Shown in pieces: positions 1 to 11,714 of a stretch of 64,000 bases of DNA (position 1 is the first letter of the stretch; each line of letters starts with the position of its first letter). The stretch comes from Guillardia theta CCMP2712. Its lineage: Eukaryota > Cryptophyceae > Pyrenomonadales > Geminigeraceae. The notes beneath the pieces were generated by a model that ran no database searches, was not told where the DNA came from, and saw nothing but the letters and a program-made list of their open reading frames with translations. The position numbers and the translations under genes are program-made. The DNA is taken from contig NW_005434539.1 in NCBI RefSeq assembly GCF_000315625.1, positions 3,263 to 67,262 on the forward strand. Reading direction: 5' to 3'.

Positions 1-2
1 GG

Positions 3-140
3 GTTGAGAGCGACAAGGTCCCGCTGGCAAGGAAGGTGAACAACAAGAAAAATGGTGGCGGGGAGGGAGGGGGGAAGGAGGGGGGAAACAGGAGCAGTAG
101 CAAGCAGAGATTTGGCACCAAGAAGTCAACATTCTCCTGA
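3..140 (+). CDS. C-terminal end of an unidentified protein (partial)
   Basis: One open frame runs from the window edge to TGA at 138-140 and reads as a short tail rich in Lys, Arg, Gly, Ser and Asn, ending KKSTFS. The Gly-rich core comes from a GGGA-type repeat, so composition alone could make it look coding. No domain is visible. It would be convergent with the mTERF gene that follows. Whether it is a real last exon or chance is not settled here. Confidence 0.3.
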   Translation, partial: VESDKVPLARKVNNKKNGGGEGGGKEGGNRSSSKQRFGTKKSTFS

Positions 141-355
141 ACCCTTGTATATCTACCAAAGCTTGTTAGCACGAGGATGAGATAGAGGGGGGGAGGAGTA
201 TGACTGGAGGAGGAGAGGATGAGAAGAGGATGAGGGAGGAGCAAGGAAAGAAAGGGTCAGAAGGTAGCGGACCGAAGGCCGAAGAGCTGAGGGCAATGAA
301 GCATCGTCGTCCTCATCTTACTCCGCGGGATTCCAAACCCTTCCAGTCCAGCTCG

Positions 356-2242
356 TCACTTGCTGGGGAAGAGGCGGCAAGACGTACCTGTGAGGTACGC
401 GCTTGTGTTCAAGATGTTGTCTTGGGAGTAGGTGAGGAAGGGAGGGTGTAGCTTCACGATCTTGGCGACTTCTGTTGCTTCGAGCTGGTCGGAGCAGGTG
501 GTGAGGAGGGCGAGGCACGAAAAGCAAGGCAGCAACAGGCTCACGTCAAATTCTTTCTTGAAGAAGGCGATCTTAGGTCTGCCGGCAGCATCAGCAGCGA
601 GTCAAAGGCAGGGCAGCACGGACTTCAGGTTGTTCGCCAGGGAGAGCGTGAGGAGCATGGGGTTGGCGAGGAAGATCTGAAGGAGGAGGTCAGCGGTTGT
701 AGTGGAGGGACGGGTGAAGCATGGAGACCTTCTTGAGATCGTCTCTCATCAGCCCTAACTCCCGTACCATGAAGAAGACCTGAAGATCAAGTAAAGCCTC
801 TGCTCCTGCTCCTGCTCCTGCTCCTGATCCTGCTCCTGCTCCTGATCCTGCTCCTGATCCTGCTCCTGCTTCTGGCACAACACTTCTTCCTTCTGCTCCT
901 CTTCTACAACCATACCATCATGGGCCTTCTCCGCTTCAATCACACTATCCTCTTCCACCACCTCTTGCTCCATCACCCCTGCTTCTTCTATATCTCCTCC
1001 TCCTCCGCCTCGATCCCTTCACCTCAACACCCTCTCCTCTCCTCTTCATCTCCGCTCTGATCTCGGCCTGTACCTTCGGATGCAAGTTCTCCTCGACGCT
1101 CAACTGCAGCACCGCTAGGAAACCAGTCAGCAGCGACGATCCTTTCCCGCAAGCCTACCAGGTTGCTTCTCGAGCAGACTTCGGACCTCATGCCTGTCAA
1201 AGTCCAGGGAAGTCTCAAGAAAGCTGGAGCAGGATGTCATGGCAGAAGAGCGCTGAGCAGTCGAGCTTCACCTCAGGGTCGGCCTCAGGTTCCTGTCCAG
1301 GTTGTACTTGAGGATGTGGGGGAAGCGGCGGACAACCTTGGTGATGCTGCGGCAAGTCAGGAGCAGACGCGTCCGTCCTCCCCCAGCTCTTCATACACAG
1401 CTCTCGTGAACCCGATTTCGTTCCTCATGAACTGAAGCTTCTCCCGCTGCCGAACAACTTTGATGGCCAGCAGCTGGGAAATTGAACGTCACCAAGCTGA
1501 GAAGGAGGCAGCTGGACGTGCCTGTGGGCAGCTGGATAGAACCTTCATGGCCTGGCCCGGCTGGAGACCGACTTCGTCCACGAGGAAGTCCACTGCAAGG
1601 AACGCGTTTCACCCAGCGATCAAAGCACAAGGAAGACTTGCCAGACTCCTTGATCCGCTCCACCTTGAGGGGCCCGCGGGCATTCGGGAACGGCTGGCAA
1701 TCCATCAACTGGGTCGAGACAAGTCATGGAATCGCTTGATACACAAGCATACACCTCTGTTATGTTGATCGCACTCACGACCATCTCGTCCTCAGGCCCT
1801 CTGCAAGGAGCCGGAAGAAGTGAGCTCTGGGGCATGCAGCATTCACGGCTGACCTCGTTTCCACATCAGCGTCCATGCTCTGCTGGCACATGACCACAGG
1901 AGAGGAGCGATAGAGGTTGATCTGGGCAGACAGCAAAGACCTACTACCTCGCAGCAGCAGAGGAAGACTCGATCGATGGAGTAGGCACAAGGGGGAGGAC
2001 TGTCGCAGGTTCTGCACACTCAGCCATGCAGGTTGGAGCAAGGGAGAGGGAGGAAACGCGGTAGTTCCACTGAAGAAGAGGAGCAGGGCTCCTTGTAATG
2101 TGACTGAGGAACAAGCCGGAAGCCGTCTCTGCCGGTGTTGGTAGTGTACATTTCTTGAAGATCCTCTGACCAATCTTGCCTCCCCCTTGACCACCTTCTC
2201 CTCCACCACCACAATCTTCATCGCCTCCGCGCAAGTTGCCAT
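356..2242 (-). CDS. mTERF-family organelle nucleic-acid-binding protein, multi-exon
   Basis: mTERF proteins are helical-repeat factors that bind mitochondrial or plastid nucleic acid and act in transcription termination, splicing or ribosome assembly. On the minus strand, successive short exons give clear mTERF repeats: VDFLVDEVGLQPGQAMKVLS (about 1594-1535), ITKVVRRFPHILKYNLDRNL (about 1342-1280), FLETSLDFDRHEVRSLLEKQ (about 1223-1165), VRELGLMRDDLKKVSMLHPS (about 770-712), IFLANPMLLTLSLANNLKSV and PFLTYSQDNILNTSAYLT near the end. Introns are short and GT-AG. A CAGGAG hexamer tract at about 798-873 falls between two repeat exons and may be intronic or a Gln/Glu linker. The start at 2242 is the first in-frame ATG of the 5' exon and is uncertain. 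The end is either TGA at 356 or, if GTACGT at about 370 is used as a donor, slightly further downstream. The identity is firm; exon edges are approximate, and the join between the exons near 1400 and 1340 was not resolved. Confidence 0.82.
798..873. repeat. (CTCCTG)n hexanucleotide tract
   Basis: About twelve copies of CTCCTG with some CTGATC variants. It lies within the mTERF gene. The same hexamer recurs at 19733-19792 and, on the other strand, at 29500-29555. Confidence 0.9.
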
Positions 2243-2379
2243 CAACCCGGCATCACTGCATTGCCTGTAAAGACATCGAACTTGAGCTATTGTTGGTGTT
2301 ACTATCAAGTTTTACTGCCCTCTGATCAGTGATGGCTTTCACTGTAAGGGCCGTCACTTCAACGGTGAACTGAAAGACT

Positions 2380-3350
2380 CCGCACCTGCCCCCGGCCGGG
2401 CCGGGCCGAGCCCGGCACTGGCAGACTCGCCGTCACCAGTGATCAGTAAAACGGCGGCCCGCACGGTCCGATCCATGAAGCTGCTGACTCACGGTGAGCG
2501 CCGCCACACCCACTCACTGCGGCCCGGCCAGCCGGAGGCTCGGAGGCTCCAGCCGCCGGCCGGGCCCGGCGGCCCGGGCGGCGCCGGACCCGGGCCGGGC
2601 CCTGAGTGTCCGACTCACAGTGGCACTGAACCGTCCGACGTCTCGGACGGACCCCGGCCCGCCGGGCCGCCGCCGCCCGGGCCCCCGGCCGGGGCCCGGG
2701 GCCATCCGAGTCTCATCCGGCCCGCCCCGGCTGGGGGCCCGGCGGCCGGCCTGCTTGCAAGTTTTTTTTTCTCTGTGGGCCGCGGCCGGCGGCGGGGCGC
2801 GGCCCGGGGCCCGGGGGGCAGCGCGCCGCCGCCTATCTAGTCATTGAAAGTTTAACTCACAGAGTCAGCCTGGCGGGCAGTAAAATAACCGCCGCAGGCC
2901 AGTGCCATGTGACCGTCTTCGTCAATCTGTCACAAACGGTTAACTTAAGTAAAAAATCAAAAAAAAATCAACTGTCAAACAACAGCAAACATTGAACCCG
3001 GAGTCCGAGCGAGGACCCGTGTGACAAACCGTTGAACAACAACACTACTGTCACGCCGGTCTCTTTTACTCAAAGTTAAGTTAAAACTTGAATCAGTATA
3101 CGAGCACTACTGCTCGGCTCAGCCCGATCCGTCAGTGGTATCTGGCGCCGTCACGGACGCCACAGGCACCGCCGCGGCGGACCTCTCAAGCCTGGCGGCC
3201 GCCGACTCGAGTCATGTACGGTACGGTCATCTCGGACTGGCTCAGATAGTCACGCAAGTTACGGGGGCGCGGCACGTCACCCCGGTGGCAATGCCAACTG
3301 TTCAACGGTTGTAAAAACTGAACTCAGCCGGTTTGGTGAGCTGGCAAAAA
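2380..3350. promoter_or_regulatory. GC-rich palindromic-word island A between divergent genes
   Basis: Very GC-rich sequence dominated by GGCCCGGG, CCGGGCC and TACGGTACGG words, with GACTCAC/GTCAC words. It separates the mTERF start (minus) from HTH/AT-hook gene 1 (plus). Open frames here are Gly/Pro/Arg-rich and reflect composition only. A promoter role is inferred from its position and from similar islands elsewhere in the window. Confidence 0.5.
3065..3084 (-). promoter_or_regulatory. 20-bp AT-rich island motif, copy 1
   Basis: An exact reverse-complement copy of TTAACTTAACTTTGAGTAAA. Exact or near copies occur in islands at 8181-8197, 24571-24590, 24618-24637, 46782-46810 and 47028-47047. 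A regulatory function is inferred. Confidence 0.45.
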
Positions 3351-3399
3351 CAGTCGGAAAAACAGTCATATCCCAACTCACGATTGGTTTGGAAAGAAG

Positions 3400-3700
3400 A
3401 CTTTTCATTGTAGCATGTCGCAACATGACCCCGTTCAAAGGCCATTAAACTACCCCACCCGGTCCAGTACTACATGACCATCGTGCCTTGGATTCCAGTT
3501 ATTTTCTTTACCCCTTCCATGTTGTGAGGACCCCTCCCTTGACCACCACCGTGGCACCACCGCTGATATTCCTTAAGTTTTCTTGCGAAAAAGTCAGACC
3601 AAGACCCACCCCTGGATTATGTCAATGTTCGATAAAGTACCCCTACCCTCTATATCCGATCTAACACATTTTGACCCTTTTTCCATGCTGACGTCGGAGT
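3400..3700. other. C-rich tract (CCACCC/ACCCCT words) beside island A
   Basis: The top strand is rich in CCACCC, ACCCCTCC and TACCCCTACCC words, next to island A and upstream of the gene starting at 3981. Related skewed tracts lie beside other 5' intergenic regions. No gene is visible. Confidence 0.5.
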
Positions 3701-3980
3701 TTGTAGTTTTGAGAAGCAGTTGTTAAATTTGAATTTTGTCAATGAAATTTTCGCAGATCCGACGAAAGATATGTACCGATTGACTGGAATTTGGAGGCAG
3801 TAACCTCGAGCTCAGCCGGCCCTTTTATACATCTCTGAAATCTTGTCTTTTCGAAAGCTGGGACTGTCACACCGGTACAAATGAGGGAACAGGAACAGCA
3901 CGGGTGGTGCCAAATCGAGGGCACAAGGGATTACAGGAGCAAGGGGAGGCGAGCGAGGGAGCAGGAGGGCAGGGCAGAGC

Positions 3981-5033
3981 ATGCAGCGAGATTTCAAGGA
4001 AGATACAGAAACATCTAGCATTCAGGAACGATCTATCAAGGTGGGAGAAAGTCTGGAGAGCACGGGGGACGAAGCAGCAAGAAGAAGATTCATCGCAGGC
4101 AACATTCAGGATATGCGGAGCATGCAGGTGGATAGATGGTTTCTCTCCGACCAGAATGCTCTGGATTCACCAGAAACATTCCACGAAAAAAGTCGAACAT
4201 CGCATGCATCAAATTCTGCACGAGATAGTATCAGTGACAACATGGTAGAGGAAGGGAGGCACAACAGCACAATAGACAGGTTGGCGGGCAATTCGAAACC
4301 CCCACGCACCAAGATCATGAACGCGCAGATAGCGTATGAGATCTATAGCGCAAAGAGAAGCATGCTAGAGAACAAGTCCATGGAAAGTGCCCTTGTGGCT
4401 GCAAAGTACGGCATTAGCTCCAAGACAGTCCGAGATATCTGGGACCGAAGGACATGGGCGGACGCGACGATCGAGCTGTGGACCGAGAGGGAGAGGGAGG
4501 AGTACGAGTCACAAGAGAGGAGGAACCCCGGGCGACCACCTGGATCGAAGGATACCAAACCGAGGAAGAAGAGAGGAGGAGTGGCTGGCATGAGTGGCCT
4601 GCACAAAGCTTGCTCCTCCGGGTTTTCGATTTCGGACAACACGGATAACAATTCATGCAGGTCAAGCGTCACAGCAGACTCGTCCAGTGCGGATGACATC
4701 AGTAAAGTTTTCAACGTTGATCAGAACTTTTTTCAAGATTCCGATGAGCAGTCCTCTTCGGGAGCAGTAGCACCGAGCACGGAGCTGTTGGAAGCAAGCA
4801 TCGTACCCATGGACGTCAACGATGCTGGAGGGGAGGCAACAAGAGGGGAGGCAGCAGCCAACGGAGACGTACAAACATTACTGGATTCAGAGCAAAGGAG
4901 ACTGATCGGGGAGACGTACAGGAATCAAAGCGCTCAGTTGCTGAATGGAAGCAGTGACGAATGGTTCGTCCGGCCCGAGCTGTGTGGCATTAATGATTTC
5001 TTGCAAGAATCGAGCGAGTCGAGTGATACCTGA
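3981..5033 (+). CDS. RDIW-type helix-turn-helix plus AT-hook putative DNA-binding protein, paralogue 1
   Basis: 350 residues, no intron. After about 110 low-complexity N-terminal residues comes a conserved block: a helical segment with AYEIYSAKRSMLENKSMES, then KYGISSKTVRDIWDRRTW, which has the look of a helix-turn-helix with a recognition helix, then ATIELWTERE. It is followed by PGRPPGSKDTKPRKKR at about residues 190-205, an AT-hook-like Gly-Arg-Pro core in a basic tail. The C-terminus has DEWFVRPELCGINDFL after an acidic Ser-rich region. Two more members of the family lie at 28670-29224 and 30033-31031. A nuclear DNA-binding regulator is the likely role, inferred from the two motifs; no named family is claimed. 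ATG at 3981 is the first of the open frame and lies downstream of island A. Confidence 0.85.
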   Translation: MQRDFKEDTETSSIQERSIKVGESLESTGDEAARRRFIAGNIQDMRSMQVDRWFLSDQNALDSPETFHEKSRTSHASNSARDSISDNMVEEGRHNSTIDRLAGNSKPPRTKIMNAQIAYEIYSAKRSMLENKSMESALVAAKYGISSKTVRDIWDRRTWADATIELWTEREREEYESQERRNPGRPPGSKDTKPRKKRGGVAGMSGLHKACSSGFSISDNTDNNSCRSSVTADSSSADDISKVFNVDQNFFQDSDEQSSSGAVAPSTELLEASIVPMDVNDAGGEATRGEAAANGDVQTLLDSEQRRLIGETYRNQSAQLLNGSSDEWFVRPELCGINDFLQESSESSDT

Positions 5034-5295
5034 TACTCTTAGATACCTGATAATCTTACATCTCATTCTTCCTTGTAAATTCTATTGTAAAGTAACAGGC
5101 CATTAACGATCCGACTGCTTTACACCGTCTGCGATTCGATGTATGTTCCTGTTGAATCGCCCCTCCCTAATGCGCTCGCGTTGAAAACCACAATCCATCG
5201 TGCGAAGCGAAGTATGCTGGAGAAAGAGTATTTGATAGCACCCAGCGTATCAGATCTGGTTTTACTAATGGCATGTATATTCAATGTTGTGTATC

Positions 5296-7021
5296 TCATC
5301 TTCTTAAACCTAGCTTTCCTGCTGTTCTGCTCTCGACAAACTGTTCTGAACCTGCTCTTCCCTGTATGCATACAGCATCAACTGCCATCAAGTCGTCAGC
5401 ATCACACACCGCAACACCTCCCGTAACCTGAAGCGCAACATCAGCAAATTCAGCGTACTGGATCGCCCCGTCGTCGTTTTGATCAGCTTCCGCCATCAGC
5501 ATGATCAACTGCAACGCGGAAACATCACAATCAACCGGCTCAGATCACCATCTTCTCAATATCACCTGCTTGTCGGTGAAAGGAATCCCGGAGTCCCGCA
5601 TGGCTGCCATGAACTCTCCCAGGTCGAGGTAGCCTGACTTGTCAGTATCGTACTGCTGGAAGACGCTCCCCATGATGCTCGTGAACTCGTCCCTACTCAT
5701 GCCCAGGTATTGCTCAGCTGCTATCTCTGCAGAGTTAACCTGAAGGAGAGAAGTGAGGAGGGGAGAGACTCGAAAGCAGGATGATTATGACCTGCTTCCA
5801 AGCTTCTGTCTGCTGGAACTGAATCTCCTCTTCGTTCTCAAACATTCTCGTGATCATGGGGCCTGCTACGTTGACGATGAAAGGCTCGTACTCGATGCCG
5901 TTGCCCTCCACTGATCCTGCTTCCGCCAGGATGTTGAGGATCTGAAACTTAGACAGCCCAAGGTCGGCGTCTCGAAGTGCGCGGGAGACTCGAGCTGGGG
6001 TCAAGAAACCTTTGCCAGCCTTGTCGTACTCCCTACAGCATTGCACCAGGAAGTCGGAGAGCTGCGAGGGCTTCGACTGCAGGCTGATGATGCTGTTCTT
6101 GACCATCTCGATCAGGACCATGTGAAACCTGGCAGGAAAGTCAGGTCAAGTCTCGAAACCTTGTCTATGTGCTCACAGAGGAATGAACTCTTCCAGGGAA
6201 ACCTTGCCGTCCTGGTTCTCGTCGACCTCTATCATCGCCATGTTGATCTCACGCTTCGTGAGGTTCAGCGGAAGCTGCCGTAGGAACCTGGAGCGTCTCT
6301 CAGTGGAGAGTTTGATCGCAAGGGAGGAAGTACGCGTGAAATTCTTTGACGTCAAGGTAGCCGCTCTTGTCTTTGTCCGCCTGCCGACCCCCCGCCATCA
6401 GCGTCGGCATGCAAGCAGACTCGTTCCTCCTACCTCATCGAAGGCCTCTCTCACCATGACCTCGATCTCTTCCCGCGGAATCCCTCGGAAGACATAATTC
6501 TCTGCCGCCTCAGCTGCGCTCTGTTCAGCCTCTTCCACTTGTTGCTGAGTCTCTTTTCTGGCTTGGATGGATGAGATTAATTCTATACAAGCAGGGATGA
6601 ACTCTCGGTATTGAATCAGCCCGTCTTCGTTCATGTCAGCTTGAGAGTATAACAACTTGATCTGTTTCTTCGTGAGGCCCAAGTTTGCATTCTGAAGGAG
6701 AGTCTTAAACTCTCGCTTATCCAGGACTCCATTCCCTAGCACTCCGAGTTAGCGCGTTCAAAGTGAACACTATCAAGAAGCACTAGTATCACCATCCTCA
6801 TCCGACTTGACGAAGATGTCTGTTAGATATTCAACGAGATGTTCTTGTTGCAGTGTTTTGAACTCCTCTGGCGCATATTGCTCTAGCTTCTGATTGAAAT
6901 ATTTCGAACCAAACGCAAAAATGTTCTTGGGCTGCTCTCGGAGGATTTCTCGGACAAACTCTTTGAGAATCTCTGGAAAATCGGACGGGATGGAGTGTGT
7001 TGTCCCGAATTTACTTGTCAT
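5296..7021 (-). CDS. RIIa-domain EF-hand protein, radial-spoke RSP7-like
   Basis: The N-terminal exon (7021 to about 6780) encodes an RIIa dimerisation/docking domain (FPEILKEFVREILREQP, then NIFAFGSKYF). Later exons encode a run of EF-hand loops: one split by an intron (DEDGD/NGVLDKREF), DMNEDGLIQYREF, DENQDGKVSLEEF, a degenerate DKAGKGFLT, DTDKSGYLDLGEF and DQNDDGAIQYAEF. An RIIa domain followed by multiple EF-hands is the layout of Chlamydomonas radial-spoke protein RSP7, so a calcium-sensing axonemal role is likely. Another RIIa/EF-hand protein such as a calcium-dependent scaffold cannot be excluded. ATG at 7021 fits the domain start. It converges on the gene ending at 5033 with a 262-bp gap that shows nothing else. 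Confidence 0.85.
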
Positions 7022-7489
7022 GACGAGAATCTCGTCGGTACCTCAGTTCTGCTGAAGCTGTTGTTATCCTGTGATCACATTTCAGAAGACTGCTTGCTGC
7101 AAGGATTAAGAGAGGTTTGATCCTACAGAGTTAGGATCAAATCCAAGTCAGGTTTGTCTCTCAAAGATGACATTGTTCCAAGCTTGAAAATTATCACAGT
7201 TTGCTTGTTCTGATGTGCTACACATCTTGTATCAACCTTTGCTGCTTGTAATTACCCTTCAGAGCGAGTTCACGAGACGAACTGACTTCCTTGAGTTCAT
7301 TCTTCCTCTTACACCGATACTCCTGATCTTCATTTCCTACATTCTTGATTCTTCATCATCATCTCCTCGTTTTCCTCCTTCTACTCATCTGTTACTACTA
7401 ACATGCTGTGAACCGACAAGCTTCATTCATTCTTTCCTCCTCCCCTTCCCCGTGCCATCTGTTTCCTGTTCACCCAAGACTGTCATCTC

Positions 7490-7745
7490 TGTGTTCTCAC
7501 TTATCACTGTCTTTCTCCTCCAATCTCTCTCTCCCCCCCCCCCCCCTTTCCTCTCTTTCTCTCTCTGTCTCCTCCCTTCCTCTCCCTCCCTCTTTCTCTC
7601 TCTTCCTCTCCGACTCCCTCTTCCCCCTTTTCCCTCGTCCTCTTTCTCTCCCTCCTTCCCTCCTTCCCTCTCCTTTCCTCTCCCTCCCTCTTCTCCTCTG
7701 ACTGTCTGTCTGTCTGTCTATCCGAGGCTGTCCGTCTGTCTCTTA
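7490..7745. repeat. Pyrimidine-rich simple-sequence tract
   Basis: Almost pure C/T on the top strand (CTCTCC, CTTCCC), ending in a short GTCT repeat at about 7703-7720. The long Ser/Leu/Pro reading frame across it is a compositional artefact. It lies upstream of the RSP7-like start. Confidence 0.85.
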
Positions 7746-7909
7746 CGAGCATCGTCCCGTCCGATCCTCTCCATGGGGGGGCAGGAGACTGAGGGTCTCC
7801 CGCATTCCTACTGCCACTACTGTCCGCCGGTTTCCAACGGCTTGCTGCAAGGACCGACTTTCTAAATATTTCAAATCTCTCTCTTTGATATTCAAATTTA
7901 GGCAAACAG

Positions 7910-8440
7910 ACTACTTGGCCGTGGTACCGGCAGGTTCGGCGGCGAGCGGCGTCACGTCCGTCAAGTTGCCGCCGGGCCGCCCGCCCGGCGGGGGCCGCCT
8001 GGCCCAGTGCACTGCGGCACGGTGGCCGCCGGCCCGGGCCCGGCGCCGCAGCGGAGGCTGCCACGATGACTCCGACCGGGCCGGTGCCGCGCATGTTCCG
8101 AACTGAGTTCAGTCGGATCGCCTGCCAGCTTCAACCTAACCAGCCCGGGTCCTTTAAGTTACACCGTCATGACACTAGTGACTTAACTTTGAGTAAAAGT
8201 GACACCGTAGGCGGTCAAAAAAAGGCCGCTTTGCCAAAGTACCAGTAAAAGGTTTGAACCAGTAATACTCAGCCTGGATAGCCGCCGTGACGGGTGATGG
8301 CCGGGGCCCGGCCCGGCGGCGGGGCCCGGAAGGACGGCGGGGTTTGACCGTGGCTGAGGGATCACTGTCGGATCGGATGATGAAAGTTGGGAAGTCACCG
8401 AGTCGATCATCCGAGTGGCAAGGCTGACCGTGAGCAAGTG
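7910..8440. promoter_or_regulatory. GC-rich palindromic-word island B between divergent genes
   Basis: Same composition as island A (GCCCGGGCC, GGCCCGG, GTCACGG words), sitting between the RSP7-like start and the four-TM gene start. It includes the AT-rich motif ACTTAACTTTGAGTAAA at 8181-8197. A promoter role is inferred. Confidence 0.5.
8181..8197 (+). promoter_or_regulatory. AT-rich island motif, copy 2 (17 of 20 bp)
   Basis: Matches the last 17 bases of the 20-bp element seen exactly at 3065-3084, 24571-24590, 24618-24637 and 47028-47047. Confidence 0.4.
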
Positions 8441-8485
8441 GTCCTGCTGAGACGAAGCACAACTACAATCTGTGTCAGTGTGAGT

Positions 8486-9213
8486 ATGGAGGGCGGCTGC
8501 ATGCTGGTGGTGTTGAAGTCGCAGGACTGTCTTGTGGTGGTCTCCATCTTCCTGCTCGCATGCAGCTCGATCCTCATAACCTGCGGCTCTATCCTCCTTA
8601 CCCTGCTCGAGACCCCCGAGTACTGTCAGATCTTAGCACGGCAATGCCAGCAGTTCGGTCTGGAGGATCTACAGAACATCTCAACGATCTGTGGGTACGA
8701 CAACCACAGATGTTATGTACAGAACGTCTTTCCGATCTCACTGCAGACCATTGCTGTCTACTGTTGCTATCTGACTAGTACCATTCCTTTCTTCATCGGC
8801 ACCTGGAACCTTTGCTTCATGCGAGTGCGGTGGCGATGTTCGGTACGTCAGGTGGTAGCCCTCGGGCTCTTCGTCTTGGTAGGAGCAGTCTTCTGCGCCA
8901 TCTCAACCTTTGTCACGTTGAACAGCTTTCGCGTTGCGTCGGGTCAATGTAAGGCGTTCTTCCTGGCTGCAAACTGTGTTGACTAGGTTGTTGGGCAGGT
9001 GACAATATTAACAGTAGAAGCTCGAACCCTTGCTCTCAGTTCCTGGCCTTGCTTGTTGTGTTTTCTGTGAGCAACATGTTGCTGATAGCCTTGTTGACCA
9101 TGTCGATGGTGATCTTCCTCCTCAACATCACCATCGCGAGCTCGCAACAAGCAATGCCGGCGCAGCAAGAGGAGGCCGAGGAGTCTGAGAGCGAAGAAGA
9201 CGCTGCCGTGTGA
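8486..9213 (+). CDS. Four-transmembrane protein (tetraspan topology), unknown function
   Basis: Two exons, 8486-8948 and 8999-9213, joined across a 50-nt GT-AG intron in matching phase, give about 225 residues. TM1 is around VVVSIFLLACSSILITCGSI. It is followed by a Cys-rich loop (YCQILARQC, TICGYDNHRC), TM2 around TIAVYCCYLTSTIPFFIG, TM3 around VALGLFVLVGAVFCAISTF, a second short loop with two cysteines, and TM4 around LLIALLTMSMVIFLLNITI. The cytoplasmic tail is acidic (QQEEAEESESEEDAAV). The shape resembles tetraspanin or claudin-like proteins, but no family signature (such as CCG) is present, so the family is not assigned. ATG at 8486 sits just before TM1; the longer upstream frame has no ATG. 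Confidence 0.8.
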
Positions 9214-9858
9214 GATGCTCGATGAAGATTCTCTAGATAAACTTTTGTTTGATAACACGCAATCAGCAGCCCTGTCGTACATCCCAATCACCGCTTCAGA
9301 TGTTTGCAGAGGTACAAAACACAGCACTACAAAACTTGTCTTGATTGTGAGCAAGATGATAACAGATCTTTGTTGACATGTCTAGCGTATGTTCTTGCTC
9401 AGCAAGCACTTGACTCTTGCGCCTTCTCCTCATCCATGTTTATTATGATGGGATGACGTTTTTTTAACTCGTGAAAAGGCGTGATGGTGTAGACTGGTAG
9501 TAGTAGCGAGTGTAGAGGGGGGACAGGACTCAGAAATGCGGAGAGAACGAGAGGAGAGGCAGAAAGCAGAGGAGTCAGACGAGACGAGATGAGATGAAAT
9601 GAGATGAGAAGAGAAGAAGAGAAGAAGAGAAGAGAATATATTAGCAGAGGAGAGAGAAGTAGAGAAGAGATAAAAGAGAAGAGAAGAGATTTGACATGTT
9701 CTTATCTCTTTCTTGCGTAACAATATTTTGTAGGATGTACACTGGTGAAAACAAAAACACTGGTGAAAACACATAATCGACAACCTTACTGCGGCCTGAA
9801 GACTCACTAGTCACATTCACTGATGTCCAACTTTTCGCGAGCAACATCATCAGTGCTG
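9214..9858. other. Intergenic region with purine-rich AGAGAAG tract
   Basis: Between the four-TM gene and the glutamate-receptor-like gene. A purine-rich stretch of GAGATGA and AGAGAAGA words runs from about 9540 to 9700. No gene or GC-rich island is seen. Confidence 0.6.
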
Positions 9859-11633
9859 ATGAAGTTCACCTCTCCCATCCTCCTCCTTCTCCTCCTCTCT
9901 CTCCCCACATCCCGTGCTGTACGCTCACGATATCAGAGCGCCGCTAGATCTCTCAGTCTTCGCGCCAACAATCTCATGAAGGTAGACTTTGAAGCAGCCC
10001 TGTCGGGCAACGTGAAAGTGCAAGAGGAAGCCATGAAGCTTCTCTTCACCCCAGTCAGGTGCTCCTCGTAGCCTCCGGACTGATAGACCTGAACATGTCA
10101 ACAGCGTGTCGATATGGGACTCGCCCTACAGTCCCAGTCAGACCAACGCTGGCTTGTTTCGAGGAGTGACGTTCAGGGTAGTTGGTAAGTCGCCCATGCT
10201 CTGTCTGACTTCCTCTCCTTCTGATCTGTCTTTCAGTCTATCAAGTCCCGCCCTTCGTGAACATCGAAGACCCCGAGGCGACATCGCTGGGGGATCCAGG
10301 GAACGTGAAGCAGAAGCGCAACTACGTCAACGGCAAGATATCAGGCTTGATGTGCGGGAGCGAGAGCAGGAGGCGAGCAGCTGACTGTTGGCATGAAGTA
10401 TCGACCTCCTGGAGCAGATTAAGACCCTTCTCAACTGTGAATTCGAGTACCTCTGTATTCTAACGTCGTCCGAGCGACAGTGTCTTGACGTCCGTGCTGT
10501 TAGATCCATGCAAGAAGTCAGACAACACCTGCTACGCTGCTGACTTCGCCTCCTCCTCTGCCGCCCTCCAGATGCTCAACGTTGACGGGCCGGAGTCAAG
10601 CCTCTACTACGGGGGAGGAGCTGACATGTGTCCGGACTTCAACTGCCTGGTCGGAGGGAACGTCAAGATATCGGAGAAGAACCTGCGCAACTACTTCTTC
10701 ACACAGTAAGTCGCAAGCCCCCTCCTCCCTGCACTCTCTCACTCCCCCGCAAGGCCTTTCCTTCAGAACGGATTCGTGCTCGTCACTCGATCGGGAGAGG
10801 CAGAGCCAAATATCATGAGCTGGGCTGATCCCATGACCTCGTTCGTGTGGACCATCGTCATGATCGAAGTCAGCGTCGTCGCTCTTTGCCTCTGCTTCAC
10901 CGAAGGGTACGGATTCATCAACAGCCTCTCCGAGTTCAGGTGGAATCCAGTCCGTCTCCTCGTCGAGGGGTTCTACTGGTCGCTTCTCCAGCTGTTCGGG
11001 GCGGCTGCCAGGACTCCGGTGACGGTAGCTGGGAAAATCTTGATCGCCACTCAGCTGTTCTTCAAGCTCATCCTCATCTCCGTCTACACAGGTGCCTCTA
11101 CTGAACTAGAGCTGGGCGGGGCGTGACGCCTGCTGCAGGGAACCTGAACTCCTTCCTGTCCTCCGTCCCGACCAGCACTAGAGTGGGGCGGATAGAAGAT
11201 TTCTTCAAGACTACTAAGGGCTTCTCCAAGAGCAACAGCATCTGCGTACCCTCGGAGAACCCATCAGTCCAGCAGTACCTCCAGCTGCTGTCGGAGAACA
11301 ACCCGGACTTCCAGTACCAGCGAGTCAACGGGACGACGGTCGATGACTGCCTCATGGCAGTCTACCTCAACAAGGCCACAGCGACTTTCTACGATCAGCC
11401 GGTTGTGATAGCGAAGCTTGCGTCCTCCTTCTATCAGAACAGCCTGTGCGGTAACGTCGGGGGCTACTGCAGGGACCCCAACGCGACTACCATGAAGACT
11501 CTGACAAACTTGACCGACCTGACCAAGGTGACAGCCCCTGTGATGCTGACGTGGAGGAGGAAGAGGGAGGGAGGACGGGGTAGACGAGAGTGAAAGTGAG
11601 AGAGGAGGGGTGAAATGAGTACGATGAGCAGGA

Positions 11634-11714
<81 letters not shown>

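Noticed and set aside
2439-2847. Overlapping Gly/Pro/Arg-rich frames on both strands
   Set aside because: They arise from GGCC/CCGG-rich composition in island A; no domain, and frames are open on all strands.
7215-7865. 216-codon Ser/Leu/Pro-rich frame
   Set aside because: Produced by the pyrimidine-rich tract at 7490-7745.
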